From assembly GCA_947625415.1 (NCBI GenBank), contig CANQOG010000015.1:1-33078 (forward strand): DNA of 33,078 bases, written 5' to 3'. Both the position numbers and the translations under genes were made by a program. Below the pieces are notes generated by a model. The model was not told the DNA's origin. It did no database searches and saw only the letters and a program-made list of their open reading frames with translations. Positions 1-7,116 of the stretch are shown here, piece by piece. Origin of the DNA: an uncultured Clostridia bacterium (GTDB lineage Bacteria > Bacillota > Clostridia > TANB77 > CAG-508). Positions within the stretch are counted from its first letter, which is position 1; each line of letters begins with the position of its first letter.

Positions 1-19
1 ATTAGACAAATAAAGTTAA

Positions 20-70
20 GACATTTTTATTTACGAATAAATTAAAAATTTGAGACATTTTCATTTACGA
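20..70. repeat. 17-bp direct repeat pair
   Basis: Two 17-bp copies (20-36 and 54-70) differing at one base, 34 bp apart, both containing GACATTTT followed by ATTTACGA. They lie just past the corrected mnmA stop. Repeated motifs like this occur at the ends of some insertion sequences, but no transposase is in the window and the array may continue to the left. The function is unknown. Confidence 0.5.
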
Positions 71-81
71 GTCACACTTTT

Positions 82-1144
82 TTACAAAATTTTTCCACCA
101 CCGAACTACAATATCTCCATCAATATAAAAAACCGCTGATTGACCAGGAGTTATAGCTCTTTGTGGTTCCTCTAAATAAACTTTTATCCTATTATTTTCA
201 GTTTGAATAATAGTAGCTTTTGCCTGTTTACTAGAATATCTAGTTTTAACTTCTACATCCAATGGTTTATCAATTTTATCAAATAATAGCAAATTTATAT
301 CTCCTACTTCAAATTCTTTTGAATAAAGTTCTTCTTGCTCCCCTACAATAAGCTCATTTTTCTTATAATCAAACCCTAAAACAAAAAGAGGAGTAGGATG
401 AGATATTCCCATTCCTTTTCTTTGACCTATTGTATAGTTATATAAACCATTATGCTTTCCTAAAACTTCTCCTTTTCTATTTACAATATTTCCAGCTTTT
501 GGCTTTAAACTAGAATTGTTTTCTAAAAATTTCACATAATCTCCATCTGGAATAAAACATATATCTTCACTATCAGGTTTATTTGCAACTTTTAAATTTC
601 TATTTCTAGCAATTTCTCTTATTTGCTCTTTATCTTCAAAATTACCCAAAGGAAAAATAATATGCTCTAACATTTCTTTTGGAATATTCCACAAAACATA
701 ACTTTGATCTTTCTTCCCAGCATTTGATTTTTTTAAAATATATCTATTATACATTTTAGAAAATTCGGTTTTAGCATAATGACCTGTTGCAACATAATAA
801 CAATTCATTTCTTTAGCTTTCTCATACATAATTCCAAACTTCATAAATTTATTACATTCAATGCAAGGATTAGGTGTTTTACAATTTGAATAACAATCAA
901 TAAAATCTTGAATTACATATTTTCTAAAAGCTTCTTTAAAATCAAAAGTAAAATGTTCAACTCCAATTTGATTACAAACATTTTTAGCATCTAAATATGT
1001 ATTTGTATTGCAACAGCTACTTCCAGCATATAACTCAAGAGTTGTTCCAATTACATCATAGCCTTGCTCTTTTAAAAGGACACATGAAACAGAGCTATCA
1101 ACTCCTCCGCTCATTCCCAGCAAGACTCTTTTATTTTTTTCCAT
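82..1144 (-). CDS. mnmA: tRNA-specific 2-thiouridylase MnmA (needs +1 shift at CGG near the end)
   Basis: MnmA thiolates U34 of Lys/Glu/Gln tRNAs, using sulfur relayed from a cysteine desulfurase. The ATP-binding PP-loop GMSGGVDSS is at residues 10-18, the catalytic cysteine region NPCIECN near 92-98, the second cysteine in DICFI near 196, and the family motif GQRKGMGIS near 240. It starts at ATG 1144 behind AAGGGGAA. In the plain frame the C-terminus becomes VVRWWKNF and ends at 65. Reading CGGT at 100-103 as one glycine restores the normal family ending VVGGGKIL with a stop at 82, giving 353 aa, a typical length. It is the last gene of the suf operon, 10 nt after sufU, which supplies the matching sulfur chemistry. 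The assignment is near certain; the corrected end is an inference from family similarity. Confidence 0.95.
100..103 (-). other. Putative CGGT recoding site in mnmA
   Basis: In-frame GTT CGG T. An extra C precedes the first of three glycine codons. Reading CGGT as Gly restores the conserved GGG near the MnmA C-terminus and a stop six codons later. Confidence 0.75.
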
Positions 1145-1154
1145 TTCTTTCCCC

Positions 1155-1598
1155 TTATTTTAAAGAATTTTTATTTATAATATCTTCTACAGTATGCCAA
1201 GCAAGGAGTGCGCATTTTACTCTCGCAGGCATATTTGCTACATTTTTTAAAGCAATAGCATCTTCTAATTTTTTTAATTCTTCCTCAGATTTAGTTTCTC
1301 TTTTAATCATTCCAATAAAAGTTTCAATTATTTCTTTAGCCTCTTTAATTGTCTTTCCTTTTAAAGTATCTATCATTATTGAAGTTGAAGCTTGTGATAT
1401 AGCACATCCATGTCCACTAAAAGCCATATCCTCAATAACATCACCATTCATTTTAATTTCTAAAGAAATTTCATCACCACAATTTGGATTATGCCCTAAC
1501 TCACAATAATCACAACTTGGAAGCTTCTTCTTATTGTAAGAATTCATACTATGTTCCATAATTAGGTCATTATAGACTTGATTTAAATCTTCTTCCAT
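1155..1598 (-). CDS. sufU: SufU-type iron-sulfur assembly / sulfur transfer protein
   Basis: A NifU/IscU-fold protein of 147 aa. Conserved cysteines are visible in the CDYCELGHNPNCGDE region (about residues 29-40), in SGHGCAIS (about 66) and in RVKCALLAWH (about 128), the SufU/IscU ligand set. In Firmicutes SufU is the zinc-dependent sulfur acceptor of SufS. It starts at ATG 1598 with GAAGGAGAG upstream. It lies between sufS (149 nt upstream) and mnmA (10 nt downstream) and is probably co-transcribed with them. No frame anomaly. Confidence 0.95.
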   Translation of the reverse strand: MEEDLNQVYNDLIMEHSMNSYNKKKLPSCDYCELGHNPNCGDEISLEIKMNGDVIEDMAFSGHGCAISQASTSIMIDTLKGKTIKEAKEIIETFIGMIKRETKSEEELKKLEDAIALKNVANMPARVKCALLAWHTVEDIINKNSLK

Positions 1599-1747
1599 AA
1601 ATTCTCTCCTTCAATTCCGCTTTATGCGCCTATCATGGGTTATTTTCTCAATATCGACGCTCGGACGGCTCCGCCTATTTGGACACTAACCCAATATCCT
1701 CGCTTTCTCATTCGTAAACACCCCATGCTCTCGCACACGCTGGTTAC
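1599..1747. other. GC-rich spacer inside the suf operon
   Basis: This 149-nt gap between sufS and sufU is clearly richer in G+C than its surroundings and encodes no plausible protein. On the minus strand it contains GGGTTA and, further on, TAACCC, plus a short self-complementary CGGA/TCCG stretch, so the RNA could fold. The two halves share an echo: a GATATTG core occurs twice. It could be a small dispersed repeat or a structured operon RNA; I do not recognise a known family. Confidence 0.45.
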
Positions 1748-2959
1748 TTAATGAATATATTTTTTAAACATATCATAAGCTTTGTTCAAAGCTGTAACAA
1801 GTTTGTCCACATCTTCTTTAGTATTATAAAGATAAAATGAGGCTCTACAAGTTGAGTCCATATTAAGAAAACGTAAAAGTGGCTGTGCGCAATGATTTCC
1901 TGACCTAACGCAAACACCTTCAGAATCTAAAATTGATGCAACATCATGTGGATGAACACCTTTTATATTAAATGATATAACACTTGAATGATGTTCTTTA
2001 TTAGGTGTCATATAAACTTCTAAATAATCTAATTTCAAAAGTTCTTGTCTTGCATAATCAACAACTTCATTTTCTATTTCTTGGATTTTATCATATCCAA
2101 TATTTTCAATATAATCAATAGCCGCTCCTAAACCAATTACACCTTCAACATTTTGAGTTCCGGCCTCAAATTTATTTGGAAGTGGAGCAAATGTTGTGTC
2201 TTGCTCATAAACATATTCTATCATATCTCCACCCATCAAAAACGGTGTCATTTTATTTAAGATTTCTTTTTTTCCATATAAAACGCCAATTCCAAGAGGA
2301 GCAAGCATCTTATGTCCTGAAAATACAAGAAAGTCTGTATTTAGCTTTTGAACATCAATTCTCATATGCTGAATACTTTGTGAACTATCAACAACAGTAA
2401 TTGCCCCTTTTTTATGAGCATATTTTACAATATTTTCTACATCATTTATGGTTCCTAAAACATTAGAAACATGAGTAATTCCAACTATTTTAGTCTTATC
2501 TGTTATTTTGTTTTTCCATTCTTCTTCAGGAATTTCAAAATCTTCATTTATATACATATAAACAAGTTTTGCTCCTGTCTTTTTTGCAACTTTTTGCCAT
2601 GGAACAAGATTAGAATGATGTTCCATAATTGAAATACAAATTTCATCACCTTGTTTTAAGTTTTCTAAACCATAAGAATATGCAATTAAATTCAAGCTTT
2701 CAGAAGCATTTTTGGAAAATATAATTTCTTCACGATGTCTTGAATTTATAAATTTTGAAATTTTAGTTCTTGTTTCTTCGTAAGCTTCAGTTGCTTCCAT
2801 ACTTAAAGAGTATGCTCCTCTATGTGGATTTGCATTATAATTTTCATAATATTTATTTATTGCTTCAATTACTTGTTTAGGTTTTTGAGTTGTAGCTCCA
2901 CTATCTAAATAAGCTATATTTCTATTTTTTAAAATTGGAAAATCATCTTTTATATTCAT
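1748..2959 (-). CDS. sufS: Cysteine desulfurase SufS
   Basis: A PLP-dependent group II cysteine desulfurase of 403 aa that mobilises sulfur from cysteine for Fe-S cluster assembly and for MnmA. Seen: N-terminal YLDSGATTQKP, PLP-lysine motif SGHKM in the middle, and the active-site cysteine in RSGNHCAQP near the C-terminus, with the short group II loop. I choose ATG 2959 (MNIKDDFP) because AAAGGTG sits 7 nt upstream; a GTG three codons earlier is possible. It follows sufD by 11 nt. No frame anomaly. Confidence 0.96.
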   Translation of the reverse strand: MNIKDDFPILKNRNIAYLDSGATTQKPKQVIEAINKYYENYNANPHRGAYSLSMEATEAYEETRTKISKFINSRHREEIIFSKNASESLNLIAYSYGLENLKQGDEICISIMEHHSNLVPWQKVAKKTGAKLVYMYINEDFEIPEEEWKNKITDKTKIVGITHVSNVLGTINDVENIVKYAHKKGAITVVDSSQSIQHMRIDVQKLNTDFLVFSGHKMLAPLGIGVLYGKKEILNKMTPFLMGGDMIEYVYEQDTTFAPLPNKFEAGTQNVEGVIGLGAAIDYIENIGYDKIQEIENEVVDYARQELLKLDYLEVYMTPNKEHHSSVISFNIKGVHPHDVASILDSEGVCVRSGNHCAQPLLRFLNMDSTCRASFYLYNTKEDVDKLVTALNKAYDMFKKYIH

Positions 2960-2970
2960 CTTTTTCACCT

Positions 2971-4026
2971 TTAATCTAATTTTTTATCAATTTCATATAA
3001 AATTTCGCCTTTTATTTCCTTATTTGTAATACCTTCTAAAATATTGTTAAATTTTGCCCTAACAAGCAATTTTTCAGCAGATTTTCTATCAAATCCTCTT
3101 GCCATAATATAAAACAACTCTTTATCATTTACCTTTCCACTAGAACTAGAGTGATTTCCTTCAACATCCTCTTCCGAACATAAAAGCATTGGAAGTGAAA
3201 TTGATTTTGCCTTATTAGATAATAGCATACAATTTTCAGCTTCATTACCATAAGCCTTTTTAGAGCCTTTTTTAAAGTCAATAGTTCCTTTAAAATTCTT
3301 TTTAGAGTTATCTTTTAAAGCTCCTTGAACATCAATATTTATATTTGTCTTTTCTCCAAAACATTCTGCAATATAGTTCATATCAATTTTTTCATCATTC
3401 GAACCTAAATAAATACAATTTATCAAATTTGAACTTTCATTACCAAACAAATTTGTATATAAATTAGTAATGCTTGTCTTTCCACCAAAATCTATTATAT
3501 TATATTTCAAATTTGAACTTTCTTTTAGTTTTCCATCTAGGCTTAAAATATTAGAGCTTTCCCCATTCATAAGATTTAAAATTGTAATTGTAACCCTTGA
3601 ATTTTCTTCAGCTAAAGTTCTAATTAATCCATTATGAAAAGCTTTTCCATGTGTTCTCTGTCTATAAATAATATAAATATTTGAAGTAGTGTCTTTTTTG
3701 GCTAAAATTTCAATATTTTCAATTAGTTCAAGATTTTTCTCATCAAAGTCAAATTCAATTTTTATATCTTTATCTGTTTTACTATTTACATTAATTCTAA
3801 TATTTTGATTAGAAGAATTTTTAATTTGATTTATTAAACCAGAACCATATTTTATATCAAAACTATCAAATTCAAAATCAGTTATAACTTCATCTTTTCC
3901 AGTCATTTGAGAAATTTTTACATTTTCAAATTTTCTAGGATTGCTTGGAATTTTCTCATCAAATTCTATATTATTGATATTATAATTTTTACAAGTTCTA
4001 ACAGGTGTATCATTTAACTTTACCAT
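2971..4026 (-). CDS. sufD: Fe-S scaffold component SufD
   Basis: SufD partners SufB and SufC in the SufBC2D scaffold. The 351-aa protein has the beta-helix-rich, Asn/Ser-rich core and the conserved C-terminal region with HSSSSGKVND and FYIMARGFDRKSAEKLL, which matches the SufB C-terminus in sufB next door (FYLMSRGLSEEDAL). Its ATG overlaps the sufB stop by one nucleotide (TAATG), indicating translational coupling. No frame anomaly. Confidence 0.93.
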   Translation of the reverse strand: MVKLNDTPVRTCKNYNINNIEFDEKIPSNPRKFENVKISQMTGKDEVITDFEFDSFDIKYGSGLINQIKNSSNQNIRINVNSKTDKDIKIEFDFDEKNLELIENIEILAKKDTTSNIYIIYRQRTHGKAFHNGLIRTLAEENSRVTITILNLMNGESSNILSLDGKLKESSNLKYNIIDFGGKTSITNLYTNLFGNESSNLINCIYLGSNDEKIDMNYIAECFGEKTNINIDVQGALKDNSKKNFKGTIDFKKGSKKAYGNEAENCMLLSNKAKSISLPMLLCSEEDVEGNHSSSSGKVNDKELFYIMARGFDRKSAEKLLVRAKFNNILEGITNKEIKGEILYEIDKKLD

Positions 4027-5426
4027 TATCCTATTGCTCCTTCTAATTCGAGATTAATAAGGTTATTCATTTCAACCGCATATTCTACAGGAAGTTCCTT
4101 TGAAATTGGATATGCAAACCCTCTTACAATTAAACCTAAAGCATCTTCTTCAGATAAACCTCTACTCATCAAATAAAAAATCGTTTTATCACTTATTTTT
4201 CCAATTTTAGCTTCATGTGAAAATTCCACATCATCTGTTCTAATATCATTTGTAGGAATTGTATCAGAAATTGAAAAATCATCTAACATCAAGCTTTCAC
4301 AAGAAACTGAAGATTTAGAATTTTTAGCATTTTCCATAATTCTAACTAAACTTCTATAAGTACATTTGCCACCATTTTTAGAAATAGACTTACTATTTAC
4401 AACACTTGAAGTATTTGGCGCATTGTGAACAACTTTAAAACCTGTATCTAAATTTTGTCCTTTTCCTGCAAAAGAAATTCCAGTATATTCAGTTTTTGCT
4501 CCTTCACCATTCAAAACACTCATAGGATATAACATTGAAATTTTTGAGCCAAATGAACCTGAAACCCAGTCAACCTGAGCATTTTTCCCTATTAATGCTT
4601 TTTTAGTATTAAGATTTAACATATTTTTTGACCAGTTTTCAATAGTAGAATATCTTAAATATGCATTATCTTTTACATATAATTCAACACAACCTGCATG
4701 CAAATTTACTTTATTATATTTTGGAGCAGAACAACCTTCAATAAAATGCAAACTTGCCCCTTCTTCAACAATAATTAATGTATGCTCAAATTGACCTGAT
4801 TCTGGAGAATTTAATCTAAAATAGCTTTGTAATGGAAAATCAAGTTTTACTCCCTTTGGAATATATACAAATGACCCACCAGACCAAACAGCCCCATGAA
4901 GAGCTACAAATTTATGGTCATAAACTGGAACACATTTCATAAAATGTTCTCTAACAAGCTCTGGATACTCTCTTACAGCAGTTTCCATATCAGTATAAAT
5001 AACACCTTGTTTGATTAAATCGTCTTTCATACTATGATATACAACTTCACTATCATATTGAGCCCCAACTCCAGCAAGACTTGTTTTCTCAGCATCTGGA
5101 ATTCCAAGCTTATCAAAAGTATTTTTTATATCATCTGGAACATCCTCCCAAGAAGATGCCATTTTTCCTTTTGGCCTAACATAAGTAGCAATTTCATCCA
5201 TATTAAGTTCAGATAAATCAGGTCCCCATATTGGCATTTCTAAACTATTATAAACTTCTAAAGCTTTTAAACGGAACTCTCTCATCCACTCTGGATCATT
5301 TTTTTGTTTTGAAATTTCTTCAATAATCTCACGTGTCAAGCCTTTTTTTATCTTATAATCATAATCATCTTTATTTTTAAAATCATAGATATTTCTATTT
5401 ATTTCATCTATTTGAGTTTTAGCCAT
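4026..5426 (-). CDS. sufB: Fe-S scaffold component SufB
   Basis: SufB is the core scaffold on which Suf clusters are built. The 466-aa length is normal. Typical family sequence is visible: YVRPKGKMASSWEDVP, GVGAQYDSEVVYHS, WSGGSFVYIPKGVKLDFP, and the C-terminal SHEAKIGKISDKTIFYLMSRG. Cysteines near the middle (FIEGCSAPKY, HAGCVELYV) are the positions used for sulfur transfer in the family. It starts at ATG 5426 with AAAGGA upstream, 13 nt after the sufC stop. No frame anomaly. Confidence 0.97.
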   Translation of the reverse strand: MAKTQIDEINRNIYDFKNKDDYDYKIKKGLTREIIEEISKQKNDPEWMREFRLKALEVYNSLEMPIWGPDLSELNMDEIATYVRPKGKMASSWEDVPDDIKNTFDKLGIPDAEKTSLAGVGAQYDSEVVYHSMKDDLIKQGVIYTDMETAVREYPELVREHFMKCVPVYDHKFVALHGAVWSGGSFVYIPKGVKLDFPLQSYFRLNSPESGQFEHTLIIVEEGASLHFIEGCSAPKYNKVNLHAGCVELYVKDNAYLRYSTIENWSKNMLNLNTKKALIGKNAQVDWVSGSFGSKISMLYPMSVLNGEGAKTEYTGISFAGKGQNLDTGFKVVHNAPNTSSVVNSKSISKNGGKCTYRSLVRIMENAKNSKSSVSCESLMLDDFSISDTIPTNDIRTDDVEFSHEAKIGKISDKTIFYLMSRGLSEEDALGLIVRGFAYPISKELPVEYAVEMNNLINLELEGAIG

Positions 5427-5439
5427 TTTAAAGTCCTTT

Positions 5440-6191
5440 CTATTTATTCAAGTTTTTATATTTTGAGTAACCTTCATTTTCAATAACTGTAGCAAGTTCT
5501 TGTGAACCTGTTGTCACAATTTGACCATCTACTAGAACATGAACATAATCAACTTTAAGACTTCTTAAAATTTTATTGTTATGAGTTATTATTAAAACTC
5601 CATTTTCATCATTTTTAAACATTTCAATTCCCTTTGAAACTGTTCTAATAGCATCAACATCTAACCCTGAGTCTGTCTCATCTAAAATAGCAAGTTTTGG
5701 ATTTAATACTAACATTTGTAAAATTTCATTTTTCTTTTTTTCTCCACCTGAAAATCCGACATTTAAACTTCTATCCATATTTTTAGGATTCATATTTAAC
5801 TCATCCATATATTTTTTTAGTTCATCTTTAAATTCAAAAATTTTAACTGGTTTTCCAGTTATTTTATTTTTAGCATATTTCAAAAAATTTGTAACAGTTA
5901 TTCCGAGGAATTTCTTCTGGTAGTTGGAATGACATAAATACACCAAGACGAGCAATTTCATCTGTCTTTAAATTAGAAATATCTTTTCCTTCAAACATAA
6001 TATTTCCACTTACTTTTGTATATTCAGGATTATTCAAAATAGCATTTGCAGTAGTAGATTTACCACTTCCGATTTGGCCCCATAATTACATGAATTTCGC
6101 CTTTATTAATTTTTAAGTTTAAACCTTTTAAAATCTCTTTGCTTCCAGCATTTACATATAAATCTCTTATTTCTAATAATTCTTTACTCAT
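5440..6191 (-). CDS. sufC: Fe-S assembly ATPase SufC (two CGG +1 sites)
   Basis: The ABC-type ATPase of the SufBCD complex. In a plain reading the gene is broken twice; decoding CGGA as one glycine at 6068-6071 and 5902-5905 gives a full 249-aa SufC. The first site lies in the Walker A loop, restoring MGPNGSGKST. The second restores QLPEEIPGITVTNF. The ABC signature NVGFSGGEKKK and Walker B LAILDETDSGLDVDA are intact downstream. The start ATG at 6191 overlaps the end of the regulator gene by 8 nt. Because SufC is essential to this pathway and sits in an otherwise perfect operon, I take this as an active gene with recoding rather than a pseudogene. Confidence 0.93.
5902..5905 (-). other. Putative CGGA recoding site 2 in sufC
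   Basis: In-frame CCT CGG A. Reading CGGA as Gly keeps the SufC frame (EEIPGITV). It lies exactly 54 codons after the first sufC site. Confidence 0.8.
6068..6071 (-). other. Putative CGGA recoding site 1 in sufC (Walker A)
   Basis: In-frame AAT CGG A, 40 codons after the start. Reading CGGA as Gly restores the invariant P-loop GPNGSGKS. Confidence 0.85.
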
Positions 6192-6654
6192 TCTCTTTGA
6201 CCTCTTTTTTAACAGATTTTGTACGTTTAACACATTTAATACATTTTTCTTTATTTACATCATAATTACAATCAAGACTATACATTCCAAGCTCTTTATG
6301 AACAAATTTAGCTAAATTATTAATAGTATTATCACTCATTACAAGTTTTATCTTATCAGCTTCAATTTTAGCTTCTTCTGTTTCTATATTTAAAACTTCT
6401 TTTAAAAACAAATAAACTATATCATATTTCTCTAATATTTTATGAGCAAGCAATATTCCATCTTGAGTTAATTCAATTGCTCCATAAGATTGATAATTAA
6501 TAAGCCCTTCATCTTTTAAATGATTTATAGCTTTATTTACACTAGGCTTTGTACAATTCATTCTTTTTGCAATGTCAGTAACTCTAATATTCCCATTTTG
6601 TTTTTTCAAAACATAAATATTTTTTAAATATTCTTCTAACGAGTTTGAAATCAT
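6184..6654 (-). CDS. DtxR/MntR-fold regulator with C-terminal cysteine cluster
   Basis: A 156-aa winged-helix repressor of the DtxR/MntR superfamily. The N-terminus (SLEEYLKNIYVLKKQNGNI, then VTDIAKRMNCTKPSVNKAI) is the typical DNA-binding domain, and the EVLNIETEEAKIEADKI part is the dimerisation domain. The usual Glu/His metal ligands around EADKIEH are not conserved (here EADKIKLVMS). Instead there are C129, C138 and C141 near the C-terminus, plus C34 in the recognition helix. As the first gene of the suf operon, with an inverted repeat over its own promoter, it probably controls the operon. Fe-S cluster sensing by the cysteines is an inference. No SH3-like domain is present. Confidence 0.88.
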   Translation of the reverse strand: MISNSLEEYLKNIYVLKKQNGNIRVTDIAKRMNCTKPSVNKAINHLKDEGLINYQSYGAIELTQDGILLAHKILEKYDIVYLFLKEVLNIETEEAKIEADKIKLVMSDNTINNLAKFVHKELGMYSLDCNYDVNKEKCIKCVKRTKSVKKEVKENE

Positions 6655-6675
6655 AATAATATCTCCTCATTTTCA

Positions 6676-6697
6676 AATGTTAATCACGGCTAACATT
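6676..6697. promoter_or_regulatory. Probable operator of the suf operon
   Basis: A 22-bp dyad with perfect 7-bp arms (AATGTTA, TAACATT) separated by 8 bp. It overlaps the -10 box of the suf promoter by three bases. Position and symmetry fit autorepression by the dimeric DtxR-like product of the first gene. Confidence 0.65.
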
Positions 6698-6723
6698 ATA
6701 TTATATTACCCCTATTTTGTCAA
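6695..6723 (-). promoter_or_regulatory. suf operon sigma-A promoter
   Basis: Minus strand: TTGACA (6718-6723), a 17-bp spacer and TATAAT (6695-6700), a perfect consensus. The regulator ATG follows about 40 nt downstream with a GAGGAG ribosome binding site. Confidence 0.9.
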
Positions 6724-6812
6724 TGATATTCCTAAATTTTAAGGAAAAAATATTTTATAATAAAACTAAATAATACTAATTAATATAATTTCAAAAAAAT
6801 TTGAAAAAGTAG

Positions 6813-6841
6813 TTGACAATTTACAAATTAGAAGTTATAAT
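6813..6841 (+). promoter_or_regulatory. Promoter of tRNA-Tyr
   Basis: Plus strand: TTGACA (6813-6818), 17-bp spacer, TATAAT (6836-6841), a perfect consensus 39 nt before the tRNA. Confidence 0.9.
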
Positions 6842-6880
6842 GTTTTTGTTGTTTAAAGACAAAGCAACTTAAAAATATAT

Positions 6881-6966
6881 GGGTAGGTGGTCGAGTGGTT
6901 AATGGCACCAGACTGTAAATCTGGCGACGCGAGTCTACGTTGGTTCGAATCCAACCCTGCCCACCA
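6881..6966 (+). tRNA. tRNA-Tyr (anticodon GTA)
   Basis: A class II tRNA of 86 nt including an encoded CCA. The acceptor GGGTAGG pairs with CCTGCCC. The anticodon arm is CCAGA / CTGTAAA / TCTGG with anticodon GTA. There is a long variable arm, and the T arm is GTTGG TTCGAAT CCAAC. It has its own promoter and terminator. Confidence 0.97.
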
Positions 6967-6967
6967 A

Positions 6968-7004
6968 AAGAAGAAGATATTTATGTCTTCTTCTTTTTTT
7001 TTAT
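6968..7004 (+). terminator. Terminator after tRNA-Tyr
   Basis: An AAGAAGAAGA/TCTTCTTCTT hairpin followed by a long T run, directly after the CCA end. Confidence 0.85.
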
Positions 7005-7028
7005 TTAATTATTGGAGTTGGATTCGAA

Positions 7029-7060
7029 AAGGAGTGGTTCATAAGTCCTCTCCTTTTTTA
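7029..7060 (+). terminator. Second plus-strand hairpin with T run
   Basis: AAAGGAG pairs with CTCCTTT across a loop of about 15 nt and is followed by T6. It is probably a back-up terminator shielding cassette A from the tRNA transcript. Confidence 0.55.
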
Positions 7061-7063
7061 TGC

Positions 7064-7097
7064 AATTAAAAAATGAGGGACTTTTAAATTCCCTCAA
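7064..7097 (-). terminator. Terminator of cassette A
   Basis: On the minus strand TGAGGGA and TCCCTCA form a hairpin followed by T6, just after the cassette A stop at 7117. Confidence 0.85.
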
Positions 7098-7116
7098 ATC
7101 TATATTATATAAAACC

